DNA from: Bimastos eiseni
Lineage: Eukaryota > Annelida > Clitellata > Crassiclitellata > Lumbricidae
Length of the DNA: 64,000 bases
Assembly (NCBI GenBank): GCA_959347315.1
Contig: OY365806.1
Location: 39,436,903 to 39,500,902 of the forward strand
Direction: 5' to 3'
This document shows, piece after piece, positions 13,001-28,000 of the stretch (its first letter is position 1; each line of letters begins with the position of its first letter). The notes under the pieces are model-generated. The model saw only the letters and a list, made by a program, of their open reading frames with translations. It was not told where the DNA came from and did no database searches. The translations under genes and the position numbers were made by a program.

Positions 13001-16000
13001 TATCTAAAGTAGCTCATCTATTACCAATTAACATACGAAAAAATTTGTATTGTACAGTGGTACATCCCTATTTAAGTGATTGTAATATCGTCTGGGCATC
13101 CAATCATCCGTCAAGGCTTAGACAATTAACTGCTCTTCAAAAGAGAGCAGTTCGCATCATTGGTGGTTGCTCTTCTTCTGCTCATGCTGATCGCATCTTC
13201 AAGCAGACAGGTTTGCTAATGATTAATCAATTAACTATGTGTCAGACTGTTGAATTTATGTACAAATATAATCATGATCAGTTTCCTCCTATATTCAACA
13301 GATATTTCTTATCTCTATCTGAGGTCAATCCCTACTCGCTGCGATCTTCCTCTGATCTTAGTTGCAGATCTATCTATGCTAGAACAAATGCTAGAATGTT
13401 TTCAATTAAATATGCTGGTCCTAAGGCTTGGAATGATATTCCAGATGACGTAAAATTAATACCTAGTATTGTTACATTTAAGAATCCTACCGGGAGCACA
13501 TACTTATGGTGTCGCCTAGCTAACGTGTGCATCAACTATATATTTATGTTATATCTTAGTTAACTACTTAAGAGATTATAAAAATTACTTCTGTGGTACT
13601 AATCTCAACAACTGCCGAAATGCTTGCTATTACATGGGTGGCCCTGCTAACAGGACTTAGGTCCTATTTGGGTTTTATCCTCCCTGTTGTGCCCATCTAA
13701 AGCTTTTTACTGTTTGCTGTTTCTGTTCCTTGGTATTATCATTGGGTGCAATAAAAAGACGTTATGTTATGTTATAAGTAGATCGCTTGTATAGAAAAGA
13801 AAAAGTAGGGGACCCAAGTTGGATCCTTGAGGAACTCCAAATTTGATGGATCTAAGAGTAGAAAAGGAGCCATTACAATAAACACATTGGGTTCGATCTT
13901 CTAAATAGCTCTTAAACCATTACAGTTGAACACCATGAATGCCATTTCTCGCTAATTTATGTATTAAGATGTTATGGTCGACTGTATCAAAAGCCTTAGA
14001 GAGGTCCAAAAAAATTCCTAAAGAGTTCATTACGCTCGATTGCAGTAGATATCCTATCCTGCATGCATAAGAGAGCCATAGATGGGGAATGGCCGGCTTG
14101 AAAGCTATGTTGAGATGGAAAAATAACATCATTTTTTGGGCGAAAAAAACCATGCAAACGCTCATACATAATTTTCTCTAAAATTTAGAAAAATAGGGGA
14201 GTACAGAGATAAGCCTGTAGTTAGAGAAGTTATCCCTTTCACCCTGTTTCAAAAATTGCCTCTATTTTTGCAATTTTCAACGCATGGGGAAAAGTACCAC
14301 ACTTTAATGAACAATTTATGACATCCACAAGCGGCTGAGCCACGCTAGATAGATATCTACTAGCAATGCAGGGGTCAATGTCGTCCAGCCTTTTACTATG
14401 GGAAGGTTGCTTAGTAAGACCCAAAAATATAATCTCTTCAGGAGTAGTTAAGCTAAGCCCAAGGGATTGCAACAAGGGAGGATTCAGAAAGGCAGTGAAG
14501 GATTTTTGAGATTTTGGAATTTTATCAGCAAGACATTTAGCAATATTTGCAAAGTAATCATTAAATTTATTAGCCATGGTTTCCGGATCATCAGTTCTGA
14601 TGCCATCAATCATCAGTCCCTAAATGGTGGATCCTTGAAGTCCCATCTTCACTTTATTAGTCTCCAAGTTTGCTTTGTGTTGTTCTTATGTTTATAGAAT
14701 TCAGCAGCATAATAATTGTGCTCAGCTCTAAGTCTAATATTTTTTTATTTGTTCCTGTATGCAGTAAATTTATTATTATTAGTCATTGTTGGGTTTTTAA
14801 TGTATTTTAAGTAAAGTAATTCCTTTTTTCTGGTAGATTTTAACAAGCCTCTGGTCATCCATGCTTGTTTAAAGGATGATCTTTTGCTAATTTTCAAGGA
14901 TTTGACTGGGAAGGCCTGCTCATAAGCACTTTTGTATAAGTTTGAAAAATGACCGTAGGCCTTATCAACATCACCAATGGCACATGCTTCCCCTACCAAG
15001 GACCAATCCAGACATGACAAAGATTCCCCAAAAGATACAATTCTTTCTTCAGTTATTACTCTAGAGACAGAAGCTATAGCAGGTTTGGAAGACAGATGTT
15101 TTGAGAACATAAAATTAAATCTAACTAATATGAGGAGATGATCGGAAATATCAGATGTCAGAATTGTTGAATCAATTATTTTGGACCAAGCATTTGTGAA
15201 CAGGTTATCAATTAATGTAGATGAGTGAGGTGTAATTTGCATGTGCCTGGTTACGGCAGGCAAGAAGTGATGAGACGGTAACCAATTTTAAAATGCATTA
15301 GAGCCTCTATGTTCATCAATCTTAAATAAGTCAATATTAAAATCACCTACTAGAATCACCTCTTTATTTCCTGTGGAGAAAATGGGAAGCAGGCTTTCAA
15401 ACTCATTAATAAATAGATCCAAATTTTGACCAGGAAGTCTGTAGATGACTCCCGTTAAGGATAAACCCCTTCCATGAGCAATATAACACAGAGTCCTTCA
15501 TAGGAGGTATGGTATAAGTTATGACTAGATAAATCATATATCTGAAATGAAATTTTCTTTTGTATTAACCCCTTTAGCGGCAAACCCGATTATGTTCGTC
15601 CTTAACAACTAACCATTAGACGGCAAACCCGATTATTATCGTCCAATTGATTATACATGCATACAGACATAAATACATACATACGTACGTACATACATAC
15701 ATATATACATGCATACATACATGTGTATACATAAGTATACACACATATACATACATGCCCATACGTACATACATATACATACATGCATTCAGGCACATAT
15801 GCATACATATATATATATATATATACATATACATACAAATACATACATACAAATACATATGCATACAAATACAAACATACATATGCATACATATATATTT
15901 ACATGCATGTATATGCATATATATATATATAGATATATATATATATAGGCCTACATAAATTATATACATATATATTTATATATACATAAACTACTTATAC

Positions 16001-19000
16001 TTATATATACACATGTATACATATATATAGATATATGCATATATACATATATGCATACATATGTACATACATATATACATATCTACATAAATATATACAT
16101 ATCTACATACATATATATACATACATATACATGAATGTATATACATATATATACATAAATTACATGTATATGCATATATATACATATCTATGCACATATA
16201 CATACATATATATACATATATATATACATATATACCTGGATTTATATACTTTTATATATTTATACATACATATATACATACATATATACATACATACATA
16301 CATACATACACACATATATACATACATGCATACGTATATATGTACATATAAACATATAAACATACATATGTACTAATATACATACATACATATATACGTG
16401 CATACTTACATAGATATGCAGATATAAAATTTGGTTGCCGTATAAGGATAGGTTTTACAAATTTTACTGGACACTAAAGGGGTTAAGAGACCCACACCAT
16501 CCCCAAGGCCAGTCGTTTTGGCGTTTTGAATAAAATTGTAATCGGGCGGATCAATTAAATCCTCTGAATCAGTACTCAACCAAGTTTCGGACAGTGCTAT
16601 GACAGATACAGGGGATTTACCAACAAGATGTTTTATCTCACTAATATTAGATAACATGCTTCTGCAGTTTATATGTGAGGCCAAAGAATATGGCTCATTA
16701 ATTCCAAATTTTGCTCCTAAGGATAAAGGAGAGGAATAAGTGCTATGGAAAGGTAGATCAGTTAAATAGTTTTGGTCAGGGTCAATGTCAACATTATTTA
16801 GAAGGTGGCTGTTATCATTGTCACTGTCATTAGAAGTTAACTCGAAGTTCAGTTGATCATATCTAGGTGCAACAAGACAGTCAAGACCCAAGGTGCAATC
16901 CAAGAACTCTTCTTCGTTCACAATGTGATTATATGGGAAATTACTGGCAGTGCAGATAGGGCACATCCAAAATGTAGGTACATTAGCAACAGTGAAATTA
17001 CAGCATTTTACATGAAACAACTCACTACACACCAAACAAGCAATAGATTTAATGAAAATCTTAACTAAACGAACGCATCAGCCACAAACGGACATACTCC
17101 CTGACTGCACTCAGACAAGCAATGAGAACAGCCGCAAAGTTGCGAAAAATCAACACAGTTCATTCAAACATAAAATTACAGAAAGGTACCATACACATTA
17201 AAGTCATCCGACTACTAAGCTTACAGGCATCATCATACTACTAGGCTCTTGGGCATCTACATGAAAAAAACAGCATTACATTTGCAAACCCAGTAAAGAT
17301 TTCCCACAGATTTCTACAACAACTGCATTAATTGATTTAGCAAATCAGGGCAAGACATTAGAAATTGTATATACAGGCATCTTCATGTAAAAAACGGTAC
17401 TACATTTGAAAACACAGTAAAGCTTTCCAAATCAATCCACATATTTTCAGAGCAACAGCATTATGAAATTTTGCAATTCAAGACAAAAGACCTTAGAATA
17501 AAAGACCTTAGCCCAAAGTACCATACACACTGAAGTCATCAGACGACTAAAATAATAGTGATGCTGTAGGTGTCTACGAGAAAAAAACAGCATTATATTT
17601 GCAAAGACAGTGAGGATTTCGTAACAAATCCACAAATTTTCACAGCAACAGCATGAAGAGATTTAGCGAATCAGGACAGAAGACCCTAGGGCATCATGAT
17701 GCCCAAAATACCCTACACCTTAAAGTCATCAGACTACTAAATTGTAATGATGCCACAGGCATCTACGAGAAAAAACAGCATTACATTTGCAAAAATTGAA
17801 AAGATTTTCAAACAAGTCCACAGATTTTCACAGCAACTGTATTAAGATATTTGCAAATCAGGACAAGACATTTGAGCATTGATGCCCAGATGCCCTTACA
17901 CATTGAAGTCTTCAGACTATTAAATTATAATTATGCTTACAAACGTCATCATGAAAGAGCTGCATTAAGATGACTGCAGGCATCTATACAAAACAGACAC
18001 TGCTCATATTCAAATGTAAAATCTATGAAATCAAAAAAGAAGAAAAGAGAGAAGGAATAAACCTAATGAACAAAAAGCTGGGCCTAATTGACCCAAAGAT
18101 CGTATCACAATGTCAAAAATTATAAAGGTCTGTATGATAGTCAATCACAGTGACTACATTATGAGAACTGGATATGAAATTATCCTCAAGGATATGAAAT
18201 TAAAGATGTTTTGAGGTCATGCAGAGTAGCTGTTTTTTAATAGACTTCTTCAGAATATTATGAAGCTTATGCTTTGGCTGTAATCAGTATAGATGTTGTT
18301 ATCTGTGATCAATTTATTTAATCGTGATATCGAGTATTGGTGTTAGTCATTGTGTGTAACTGTTCCTAATGTAATGTAATTATAGATTCATATAGTGCCT
18401 CTTTGAAAGAAACTCATCATCATGAGAAATAATTATTATTTTAACTATTTTTGACTACATGTATGTGTCTTCTTTTATAGATCCTGAATGAGATTAAATC
18501 TGGAATAGCTTCCTTGAAATTTCAACTTCATGGAGTCCAGAAGCAGAACGGAAGCAAGAAGGCCTCATCGAAGGCAGATTCAGAGAGCAAACGGATGGCA
18601 CTAGACAGACATTCGACAGAAGTCTCCTGTTGCTGTGTTGTGACAAAAAAACCTCTGGAGAAAATCTTAATCAAGTATGGCTTCCATTCTTGAATGAGCT
18701 CTTCGTATCAGATTTTATCCATGAGCATTTGAGAATTGTGCACTGATTTATTGCATGCAAATGTTGACTTCAGATTTAGAATTCTTGAAGCTTTGTCATT
18801 CACAGACTCACATTCTGTAATTATAATTTAGTTGTTTTCAGGGTTTATTGACATCTTATGGCTTCCAGGGTCATTGATGTCGTTGACCTGACTTTGCCTC
18901 TTTGGTGAATCATCCATTAATTATTGCAGCTGATATTTGTTGCCCTTGCAACTTCAGTGCCATCCAAATACTTATTTTTAGTTGTTCAGACATTTGTAAA

Positions 19001-22000
19001 CTTACGTGATGAACCGTGACTTATGACTTTTTCATAGATTTCAACATTTTCACGATTCCTTTATTTTGTTCAATGTAGCTCTGATTTCATTTGTGTGTTC
19101 GGCATCATCTGTGATATTTATGTAGTTCCTTTCAACGATTTCTCACTTTAGGCAATGGGTGTTTCACTGGTTTCAGGTACGAGAAGGTTCCGACAGATTT
19201 CAATGCAATGGAGCTCATCCCATCAAATGAGCGATCTGCTCCGATGATGTCGGCATCTGCCAGTCGATTGGCACTGCACTCACAAACTACACTTTCTAAC
19301 TACCTCAGCCATCATCGCTGGATATGGTCACTGCAGCGTGGAGCTGTTCAAATCTTCAGCATGCAAAATGTTGGAAAAATCTTGTCCATGATAACCCAGT
19401 AAAGCGATTGTTACTTGTTTTTTTCTGTTGAATGTGAAGTTAGGTAGAGTAAGGCAAGTAAATTAGACTAAGAGTCATCGTTCACTGAGATTTTAACCTG
19501 AGATGTAGAGGTAAAGGACTGCACATTGACATGCTACCACCCAGTTCTGTATGGTAATTTACTCTAACTGATGTTACTATACACATAGGCCTACAAAGTC
19601 CTACATGTAATTAGAAAGTAGACTGTTGAGCCATATTGACCATAGTCAGATGAAGTTAATTATATACATAGGAGCTGTTTATGCAGGATTAGCTGCATGT
19701 CTGTAATTAGCTCATCTCTGTATGGGAGTCTTACTGTAGTATATAACCTGTCTTTGTTTTCTAATGTTTCTCTGTATTGTTGCCCATCTTTGTACTGGGG
19801 ACTTCTTTCTAATTTTGTTACTCATTTTCATTATTCCTGTGTGATTTAGGATTCGTCTTCAAGAAGGCTTTCGGTTTGCCTCCTCCAACTGTGGAATTTT
19901 GAACATGGCTCTTGAGGTTGATATGCAGGTGTGTTGCATTTAAATTTCATGAACTTATGGGAGGAACGCAAGATAATACCCTACAATGACATTATTTTGG
20001 GGTAATTGCTGTCTGGATAAAACAATGCATTTAAGCTGTGTTGCATTCTGAACTAGAAAATCTTGCATGTTGGTGGTCTAAAGCACTCATCTTGTTATTC
20101 TGTGGGATGCAAGCATAAATATGGCAGTGAACAACAGTCATTAATCCTTAATGACAAAGCTATATTGGTTTCCATGTCACTTTTAGTACATGCTCATCAT
20201 AAAAGGGTTAATTAATTAATTGGTTTACGGAAGTCATGTTATAAATTGACAATGGATAAACGCATTAAATATATATGAAATGTATGAAGGTATAAACAGA
20301 CCAAAATATGAGCATATATGAACTCATGCAGATATATAAGTGTGAACTATATATAAACATTGAACACAATAGATTGGATGAATTTGATGACTAGCTAAGT
20401 CCTAGCAATATATTGTGAAAACTTTTGCCATCATGATAATAATTTTTTAGACTTTTATTTTCATTGCGCTTCTCATCAGTATGACTAACTTGTGATGACC
20501 GTTTTCATTACAATTTAATAAATGGTCTTGCTTAATGTTTTTCTGCAGTCTGTGGACAGCAAAAGAACTAAAGAACTGTGTACTTGTGTGGTTCAGTACA
20601 TAATTTTTCCTCCACACAACACGCTTAGAAATGGATCAGTTCATGATTCTCTCTTGAGAACCAGGTGAGTATCTGGACATCATTCTTGTGGTGTATGCAT
20701 TAAGCTAATATTTTGACCAAAAGTAGGAAATATTAAATGAAATTTTACATGCTGAAAGCCAATTCATATTTGCATATAACTGTCAAAATTTACTAAAATA
20801 TTTCAAACATAACAAAAGTTATATCACTTTTAGTGAGTGCAGCTACCGATTTTTGATGGTCAAAGAACATTTTATGCAGCAAAAGTAAAAAAAACGAATT
20901 TATGAAGTCCCATTTTAATTAGTTGTAATAAAACGCACTTCATAATTATTATTATTGAGAAAATAAACTGGAAATTATCGCATATGGAAGTCACTTTGAC
21001 GTCATCTAGCAACCAGTCGATTAAATTTGTTAATAAAAATGTTTTGCAATTTAATCATTTCATGATAGCATTTGTAACAAAATAAACATGGGCAAGGTGT
21101 CCATGACAGATAAAATTCATATACAGACACTTCATGAATCATGGGCATAATCTTGGAGCCAAAGCTGTAATCAATGCTCACTCTGAAATCACTGGAGCTG
21201 AGCACTTATAAAAAATATGCGGACGCATTGATGATAGGGGTGGGCTGTGGAACATCGTAAGGGCAGCGGAAGGTAGAAATCTATCGGCATCCGAACAAAT
21301 ATTGAGCATGTTGACGAACTTATTTGCTTACAGAATAGCAACATCAGAAATCATCTCAGTACTCTGCGAATTTCAGCAGAGTTGAACATCGTCTGTTAGA
21401 AGATTTACCAAAGATCTGAACCTCTCTGCTTTTCGTCGTGTCCCTGGGCAAGTTATCACCGATGCAATTGCCTGCAACCAGGTCATCAAAACTTGCTAAA
21501 TAGCCTCAAAATATGTGTGGCTACAGGTGGTAGACACAAATTGTGAAACAATAATTATGATGTTGGTTTTATAGCAATTACCTGAGATGTGGCCTAATAA
21601 AATCGTTTTTGTAGCTTTTGCTGCATAAAATGTTTTTTGACTATCAAAAATCAGTGTATATATTATTATTGTGTAATGCCTTAATAAATTGTTAGAAAAT
21701 AAGAAAGTTTTCTTTCCAGTGTGATGAGTAACTGCTCAGAGGAGACACTTGATGACATTGATGGAATAGAACCAGAAGGTTCTGGCCTCGAGATTGTAAC
21801 GGAGTGCTGGGTAGAGCCACAAGATGGAAACGCTGTTACAAAGTCACAAAGACTGAAACATTTCAACAACTTTGACTACAAACAGCTGTTGGAATCAGTA
21901 TGTATCAGTTACTTTAAAACTTTGTATGTAAACTACTTCTTCTGTGGTTCTTATATTTCTTCAACATGGGGATAATCTTGTATAAAATTTTCTTCAGAAT

Positions 22001-25000
22001 CTAAGAAAGCATTTGATGCTGGAATGAATCTAATCGCAGCACTGGAATCTTATGCACACAGAAAAGTACTAGGTTCCGTCTTCTCCACAGTACAGCATTT
22101 TTCTATTCGGATTTAACGTAATTAGCTATTAAGAATATATGTGAAAGTGACATAAGCTATTGAACAATTCAATCTAAGCAAATCATTCAAACTTTTCAGT
22201 CTTCAAAATGTCCAACTTACAATCAGCATCTGCAAAGATGATGTTGGGACTCTTTCCACCAAGTTCAAGAGTGACTCACTTTAGATTCGTCTTCCCAGCA
22301 CCCTGCAAGATGTACTGCCCAACCTGCAAACAAAACAGATCCACATTTTCCGACAGTTCCAATCGATTGAATGAACATGCTTCACAGTTATATGAATACT
22401 AAATGAAGACAGGAATTAAACAAGTAAAAATACATCTTCTAATGAGGAACTGAACAGCACCACTCACCTCAGTTGATCCAGTGAAGCTCAGTTGTTAACA
22501 TCTGTGGTGTGCTGCAGAGAGGATTTTTGTCATCTTTGGAAAATGTATAAAAATTTTATTATAAACTAGTGGAATATCCTCTTTGAAAACAAGTATCCTG
22601 GTAATTTGTAATTAGAAAATTCTCTTTCATGCAATTGTTTTCTTGCCCAGATGTTTCCTTTTGATATTGAGTCTATTTCTGTGATGGTGACCTTCGAATA
22701 TCTGTGCCTCGTGTGCCAGAATGCTCAGATTTCACTGCCGCCATTGGCCGGGTGAGATAAAATTTTACCAGAAGCTCGACCAACATTACTATCGTTGTTT
22801 TATTAGATTTTATGAAACTTTCTTGTTGGCATTTTAGTGTACACGTTTTTGTGCTTTTAAAGCTGATAAAGATGATCAGAAAAGTATTCATAGTATTTTA
22901 AGATGTTCCTGTTCTTTGCTTAGGTTTATCCTACTCATGTTTTATATCTTCATTGCAACAGTGTTTACAATGTTCTTAAGTTTCTTTAATGGAATCGATC
23001 CATGGCTTTGACTTATCGAATGTGTATAAATTTTTAATTTAGATTTGATCAGCCTGTGTTAGATTGATATCAATGTTTATGAATGTTTTGGCATTGATGA
23101 TGAGTGCTACCCAGACCTGCTTTCTTCTGGAGTAGTTCGATCTTCTTGAGTATCTTTATGTTCTATGAGTTTTTAAATGTTTTGATGTATCTGAATATAA
23201 CCCCTTGTTGTTACGTAACCATGGGACCTTTGAGGATTTTGTAACACATGATTCTTTGTTTCAGTGGTTCTTCACTTACGGTAACTGAGATGTCGAACAG
23301 AGGATGCCACAGTACATCGCCTTCATTACATCTCGATCACAGCATCGATCACATCACATTCCCCTTCGATCTTTTTGTGCTATTTGCAAAATCTCAGCAG
23401 ACTGAGCTCCTGTTTTCAATGTTCAGACAGAGCGAGTGTAAGACACTTTTAAATCTTTCACGCCTGGCAAGTGTGATCAACAACTTATTTTTTTTATTGT
23501 GTTGTGATTAAAGATATTGATGGGAAGGATATTGATAGAATTAAATATTCATTCATCTTCATTCAATACCAAAAAAACAAAAGAAAATACAAGTTTAGCA
23601 AGAATCGTAATGAAGTATTGATATAGCGCCACTTTATTTTAGAGGTGCTCCCGACCTGGGTCAGTGTCTTCACTGACAAAGAGGGCAATTTTCAGGTTCT
23701 TACTGAACTGATCAGAGGTTAAGGAAGAATAGTTGGTCCCAAGTGACTGAAGTAACCAATTCGAGCTGGAGGGTCACACAGTGACAAAACTTCTAGACTG
23801 AGCTATTGAAGTATTTGTCCAAGGGGCGACTACATAGCCCCGAGCTGAGGGCTGAAGGAAGGAATGGCAGGGTAAGGATACCGGATTATATATAGTATAT
23901 CCTTAGATAGAGTGGAGCAGAGCCAGCAAGACATAAACAAGTCATTAAGGTATTAACAGCAGACCGAAAAAGGACCATATTCCCACTTGATTATATCCAC
24001 CCATTTATCAGGCAGCATCGATAATATATGTGTTATTAATAGTACTATGGAAATAATTGGGTCTAATGCTTGACCTATGTATGAACCCATTTGAATATCA
24101 GACTTAACTAAAGTATGTGATGTGATATGGTACACATTGCAATCATTTTTGTAAATTTATGCTGTGGCTTAAATTGCTGAAAATAGACATTGCATGTCAT
24201 GTAGATGATCAATTGTCGTTACTGCTTAGTTGAGTCAAGTTAACATTAATGATGGCTTGTAGGGTTTATCTTTGGTAGTTTTGACCTGATTCTGTTTGTG
24301 TTAAGGGGTTTAGCACTTTATGATCTGGTATGCTGCGTTTTTTGAAGTGATTTAAATCTTCAATTATGATTTCCGGGTGTGTCTCGTGATAAGTGGAAAC
24401 TTCCAGTCTTTTTCATGCTCAAAACTCGTTTTAATAATAATTGTTATAGCGCTGACTTTAAAGAATAAATAAATCATCTATTAACCCATTTAATGACATG
24501 CATGTACTGAGATGTTGGGAAACCAATGCAGCTGTTCGTTAATGGGTTAACATAATAAAACATTCCCAGACATTCTTAGCTCATTCATTCATTCTTTCCG
24601 CAAATTTGTATATAGCGTCACTTCAAGAAAACCTCTCAGAGGCTCTCCCAACCCAGCTGTGCATGAATTATGCTTTGAATTCCAACACACAAGCTGTAAG
24701 CTATTACTCAGTTACTTGTTGGACATTTATTCGATGCCTCATTAGTACAGCTGTACCGATTAATCAGCCGGCAAATTAATCGGGCCGATTATTGAGATAT
24801 CGGCGGTATCGGATATCGGCAAGATAATCGGCCCCGATATTAATATTTTTTTATATTTTATAATGTTATTTTCAGTCTATAAAAGCAAAATGACGACAAC
24901 AACATCATTGGGTCTGTGAAGGACAGCATTCCGTTCCCAAACCGTGCTAACTCGGGCTTCATGGAGCTTTGCTACTTAAGATCACCCAGTAGGCGTGGGA

Positions 25001-28000
25001 AAGTGCCAACATAGGTCTTGTGCAGTGAGGCGTAGTAATTACCCTGGGCACACGCGGCACAGGTTATCTCTGCTGGCCCAATTTTGCTGCTGGCCGAGTG
25101 ACCGGTATTTTAGGCCAAAGTGACATGTCGTAAAAGTGTGGAGGGAATGACATCATTGGCATTTTTGATAGAAGATGGGGTCCAGTTACATAGATATCTC
25201 TTTTCTCTCCTCCGTCATGCAAGGTCGACGGTGGTCTGCCTAATCTGTATTTGCCTGCCTAGAATTAGTCCCAAACTACATGTTTACGTCGCCTACCAAG
25301 CAAGTGTTTTGCTTGTATCACAACAATAGGTAGTAGCAGTAGGTCTATCTTTTGGAACCCATCTTGGGAAACACAATGAAATAATCGGCAAAATAATCGG
25401 GTATCCGCAAATGAATACTCGGCAATAATCGGTATCGGCATAATCGGCAAAAAGTGATATCGGTACAGCTCTACTCATTAGAGCTTTCCGTACTCTACTG
25501 TTACGGTAGGTTTGCCGTTGTCTGTTTCAGCAGCCAATGAGTTTAAACCGGATTTTCAGACAGATGTCAGTCTGTCAGGCAGTCATCTCTTCTCACTGTT
25601 TCTGGACCAACTCCAGAAGTTGCATGACCGTGAGTTGCCTCTTTCAGAGGACGACTGCCTCCAGTTTATTCGTTCTGTCATCGGCCGCAAGCGCGATGTA
25701 TCGTCACATCCGCTGCCTTTCACAAAGAAGGCAATCTATTCAGAAGAGAATAGGGAGGCGCTGCCTTTTCTGGGTCAACCAGTGAACAAGTCTCAGTTGA
25801 AGTCTGAAGAACCCATGGTGCATGGTATTGTGACACCACCCATTGCCAAATGGCGCTGTTTTGTTCGAATGGAAGACAGTAGTCACCTGATCTTCACTGT
25901 GGTCCCTGCAAGCTATGCAGATTTGAATTTGCTCATCACATTACCAATGGAAGATCGGTCCACTTCTGAGACCAGACCAAGTGACCATGACGAATTTGTC
26001 AGTGAACAGAAGGTAACTTATAATTCAGTTTGATAGTGATGCTCATGATAGCTGCGTTAAAATTGAAGGTGTTGAGTCGTGCAGATGATAGGAGGTAATG
26101 CATGATTGCATGACTGGTACATTACTAATGATAATATTTTTTTTAAATTTCAAACTGATAAGCTGCAGTTTAATATAAGATAGTATGAACGAATGATGAC
26201 AAGTTATTATGGGTATTGAATTTAACTGTTGGCAAGGTGCCCTTTATGTTACACATTTCATTTGACCAATCCCACAACATGTAGAGGAACTTCCATGGGA
26301 TGGTTGTGAATATGCATGGATACAGTTTATTATACAGATTTATTACATTATTTTTGCACTCTGTAGGCTAAAGTATGTTCTCTAGTTACAGTAGGTTTCA
26401 CTCTCTAGTTATAATTTATTACAATGTGCTTCCTGGTTTCATTACTGATACATTACATTATTTAGTACATTAGCAATCTTCTTTACTGTTTTCTTGAATT
26501 ACATTGTGCTGTGTTGCTGCATTAAATTATGCTGTCTAGCTGCAATGTGTTTGCATATCAAATGAACCTACATCTCCATATTTTTCATAGGAGATTTCTT
26601 GCTTCTTTATTTTTGGAGGTGGAAGAATTATCTTCTGTCGACTCATCTGCTCAGAACAGAGGACAAGGTAAGGAGAATAATGAATTCCCAGGCATAGTTG
26701 GTGCTGGGTTAGCGCGCAATGGAATGCGGTCTTGCGTTCTTCCTGTTTACGTTTACAACTGTCCACTGGGAATAGTTACTGAGCAGCTGATGAATCGTTG
26801 GACTTATGAACGCCCAGCTGACATCTATGAAGACCTCACGTTCGAGGTAGCGTTCATTTCTTTCGTGGACATTTGTCTAACCTCTGTGAAGTGGTTGAAA
26901 TATATTAAACTACTATGATGTCGTAACATTGTTGTTTGTTTTTAATTTATGGCATTTGATGATCGTGTGTGGCCACAATCAGTTGCATTTGTACAGTTGG
27001 TGTGTTTCCTCTATTTTAACTGACCTAATGTCTTCTGCAGGGTATGTGACCTGCTAGCTAATACAGAGGTTGCTTCTGAGTGAAGTTGATAACTGTAATA
27101 TTGCCATGGTTGACTTGCCACAGTGCTGTGTCATTCACCTTCAAGTAGTCTTCAATTCTGCTCCTAGCCTGGTTTATCAAATTAAAGAGTTTGACCATGT
27201 CTCATGTTTGCTACTAGACCAGCTTCAGTGACTGTGGCTATGATTATTGGTCAGGATCCAATTGACTGTGACTATGATTATTGGTCAGAATCCAATGGAC
27301 TGTGGCTATGATTATTGGTCAGGATTTAATGGACTATGACTATTATTATTGGTCAGGATCCAATGGACTGGCTATGATTATTGGTCAGGATCCAATGGAC
27401 TGTGGCTATGATTATTGGTCGGATCCAATTGACTGTGGCTATGATTATTGGTCAGGATCCAATGGACTGTGACTATGATTATTGGTCAGGATCCAATGGA
27501 CTGTGGCTATGATTATTGGTCAGGATCCAATAGATTGTGACTATGATTATTGGTCATTATCCAATGGACTGTGACTATGATTATTGGTCAGGATCCAATG
27601 GACTGTGGCTGTGATTATTGGTCAGAATCCAATGGACTGTGGCTGTGATTATTGGTCAGAATCCAATGGACTGTGGCTATGATTATTGGTCAGGATTCAA
27701 TGGACTGTGACTATGATTATTGGTCAGGATCCAATGGACTGGCTATGATTATTGGTCAGGATCCAATGGACTATGACTATGATTATTGGTCAGGATCCAA
27801 TGGACTATGATTATTGGTCAGGATCCAATAGATTGTGACTATGATTATTGGTCATTATCCAATGGACTGTGACTATGATTATTGGTCAGGATCCAATGGA
27901 CTGTGGCTATGATTATTGGTCTGGATCCAATCGACTTTGTCTATGATTATTGGTCAGGATCCAATAGATTGTGACTATGATTATTGGTCAGAATCCAATG

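Noticed and set aside
15600..16376. Long open frames rich in Tyr, Ile, Met and Cys on both strands
   Set aside because: They are translations of an ATAC/TA microsatellite and occur in several frames at once.
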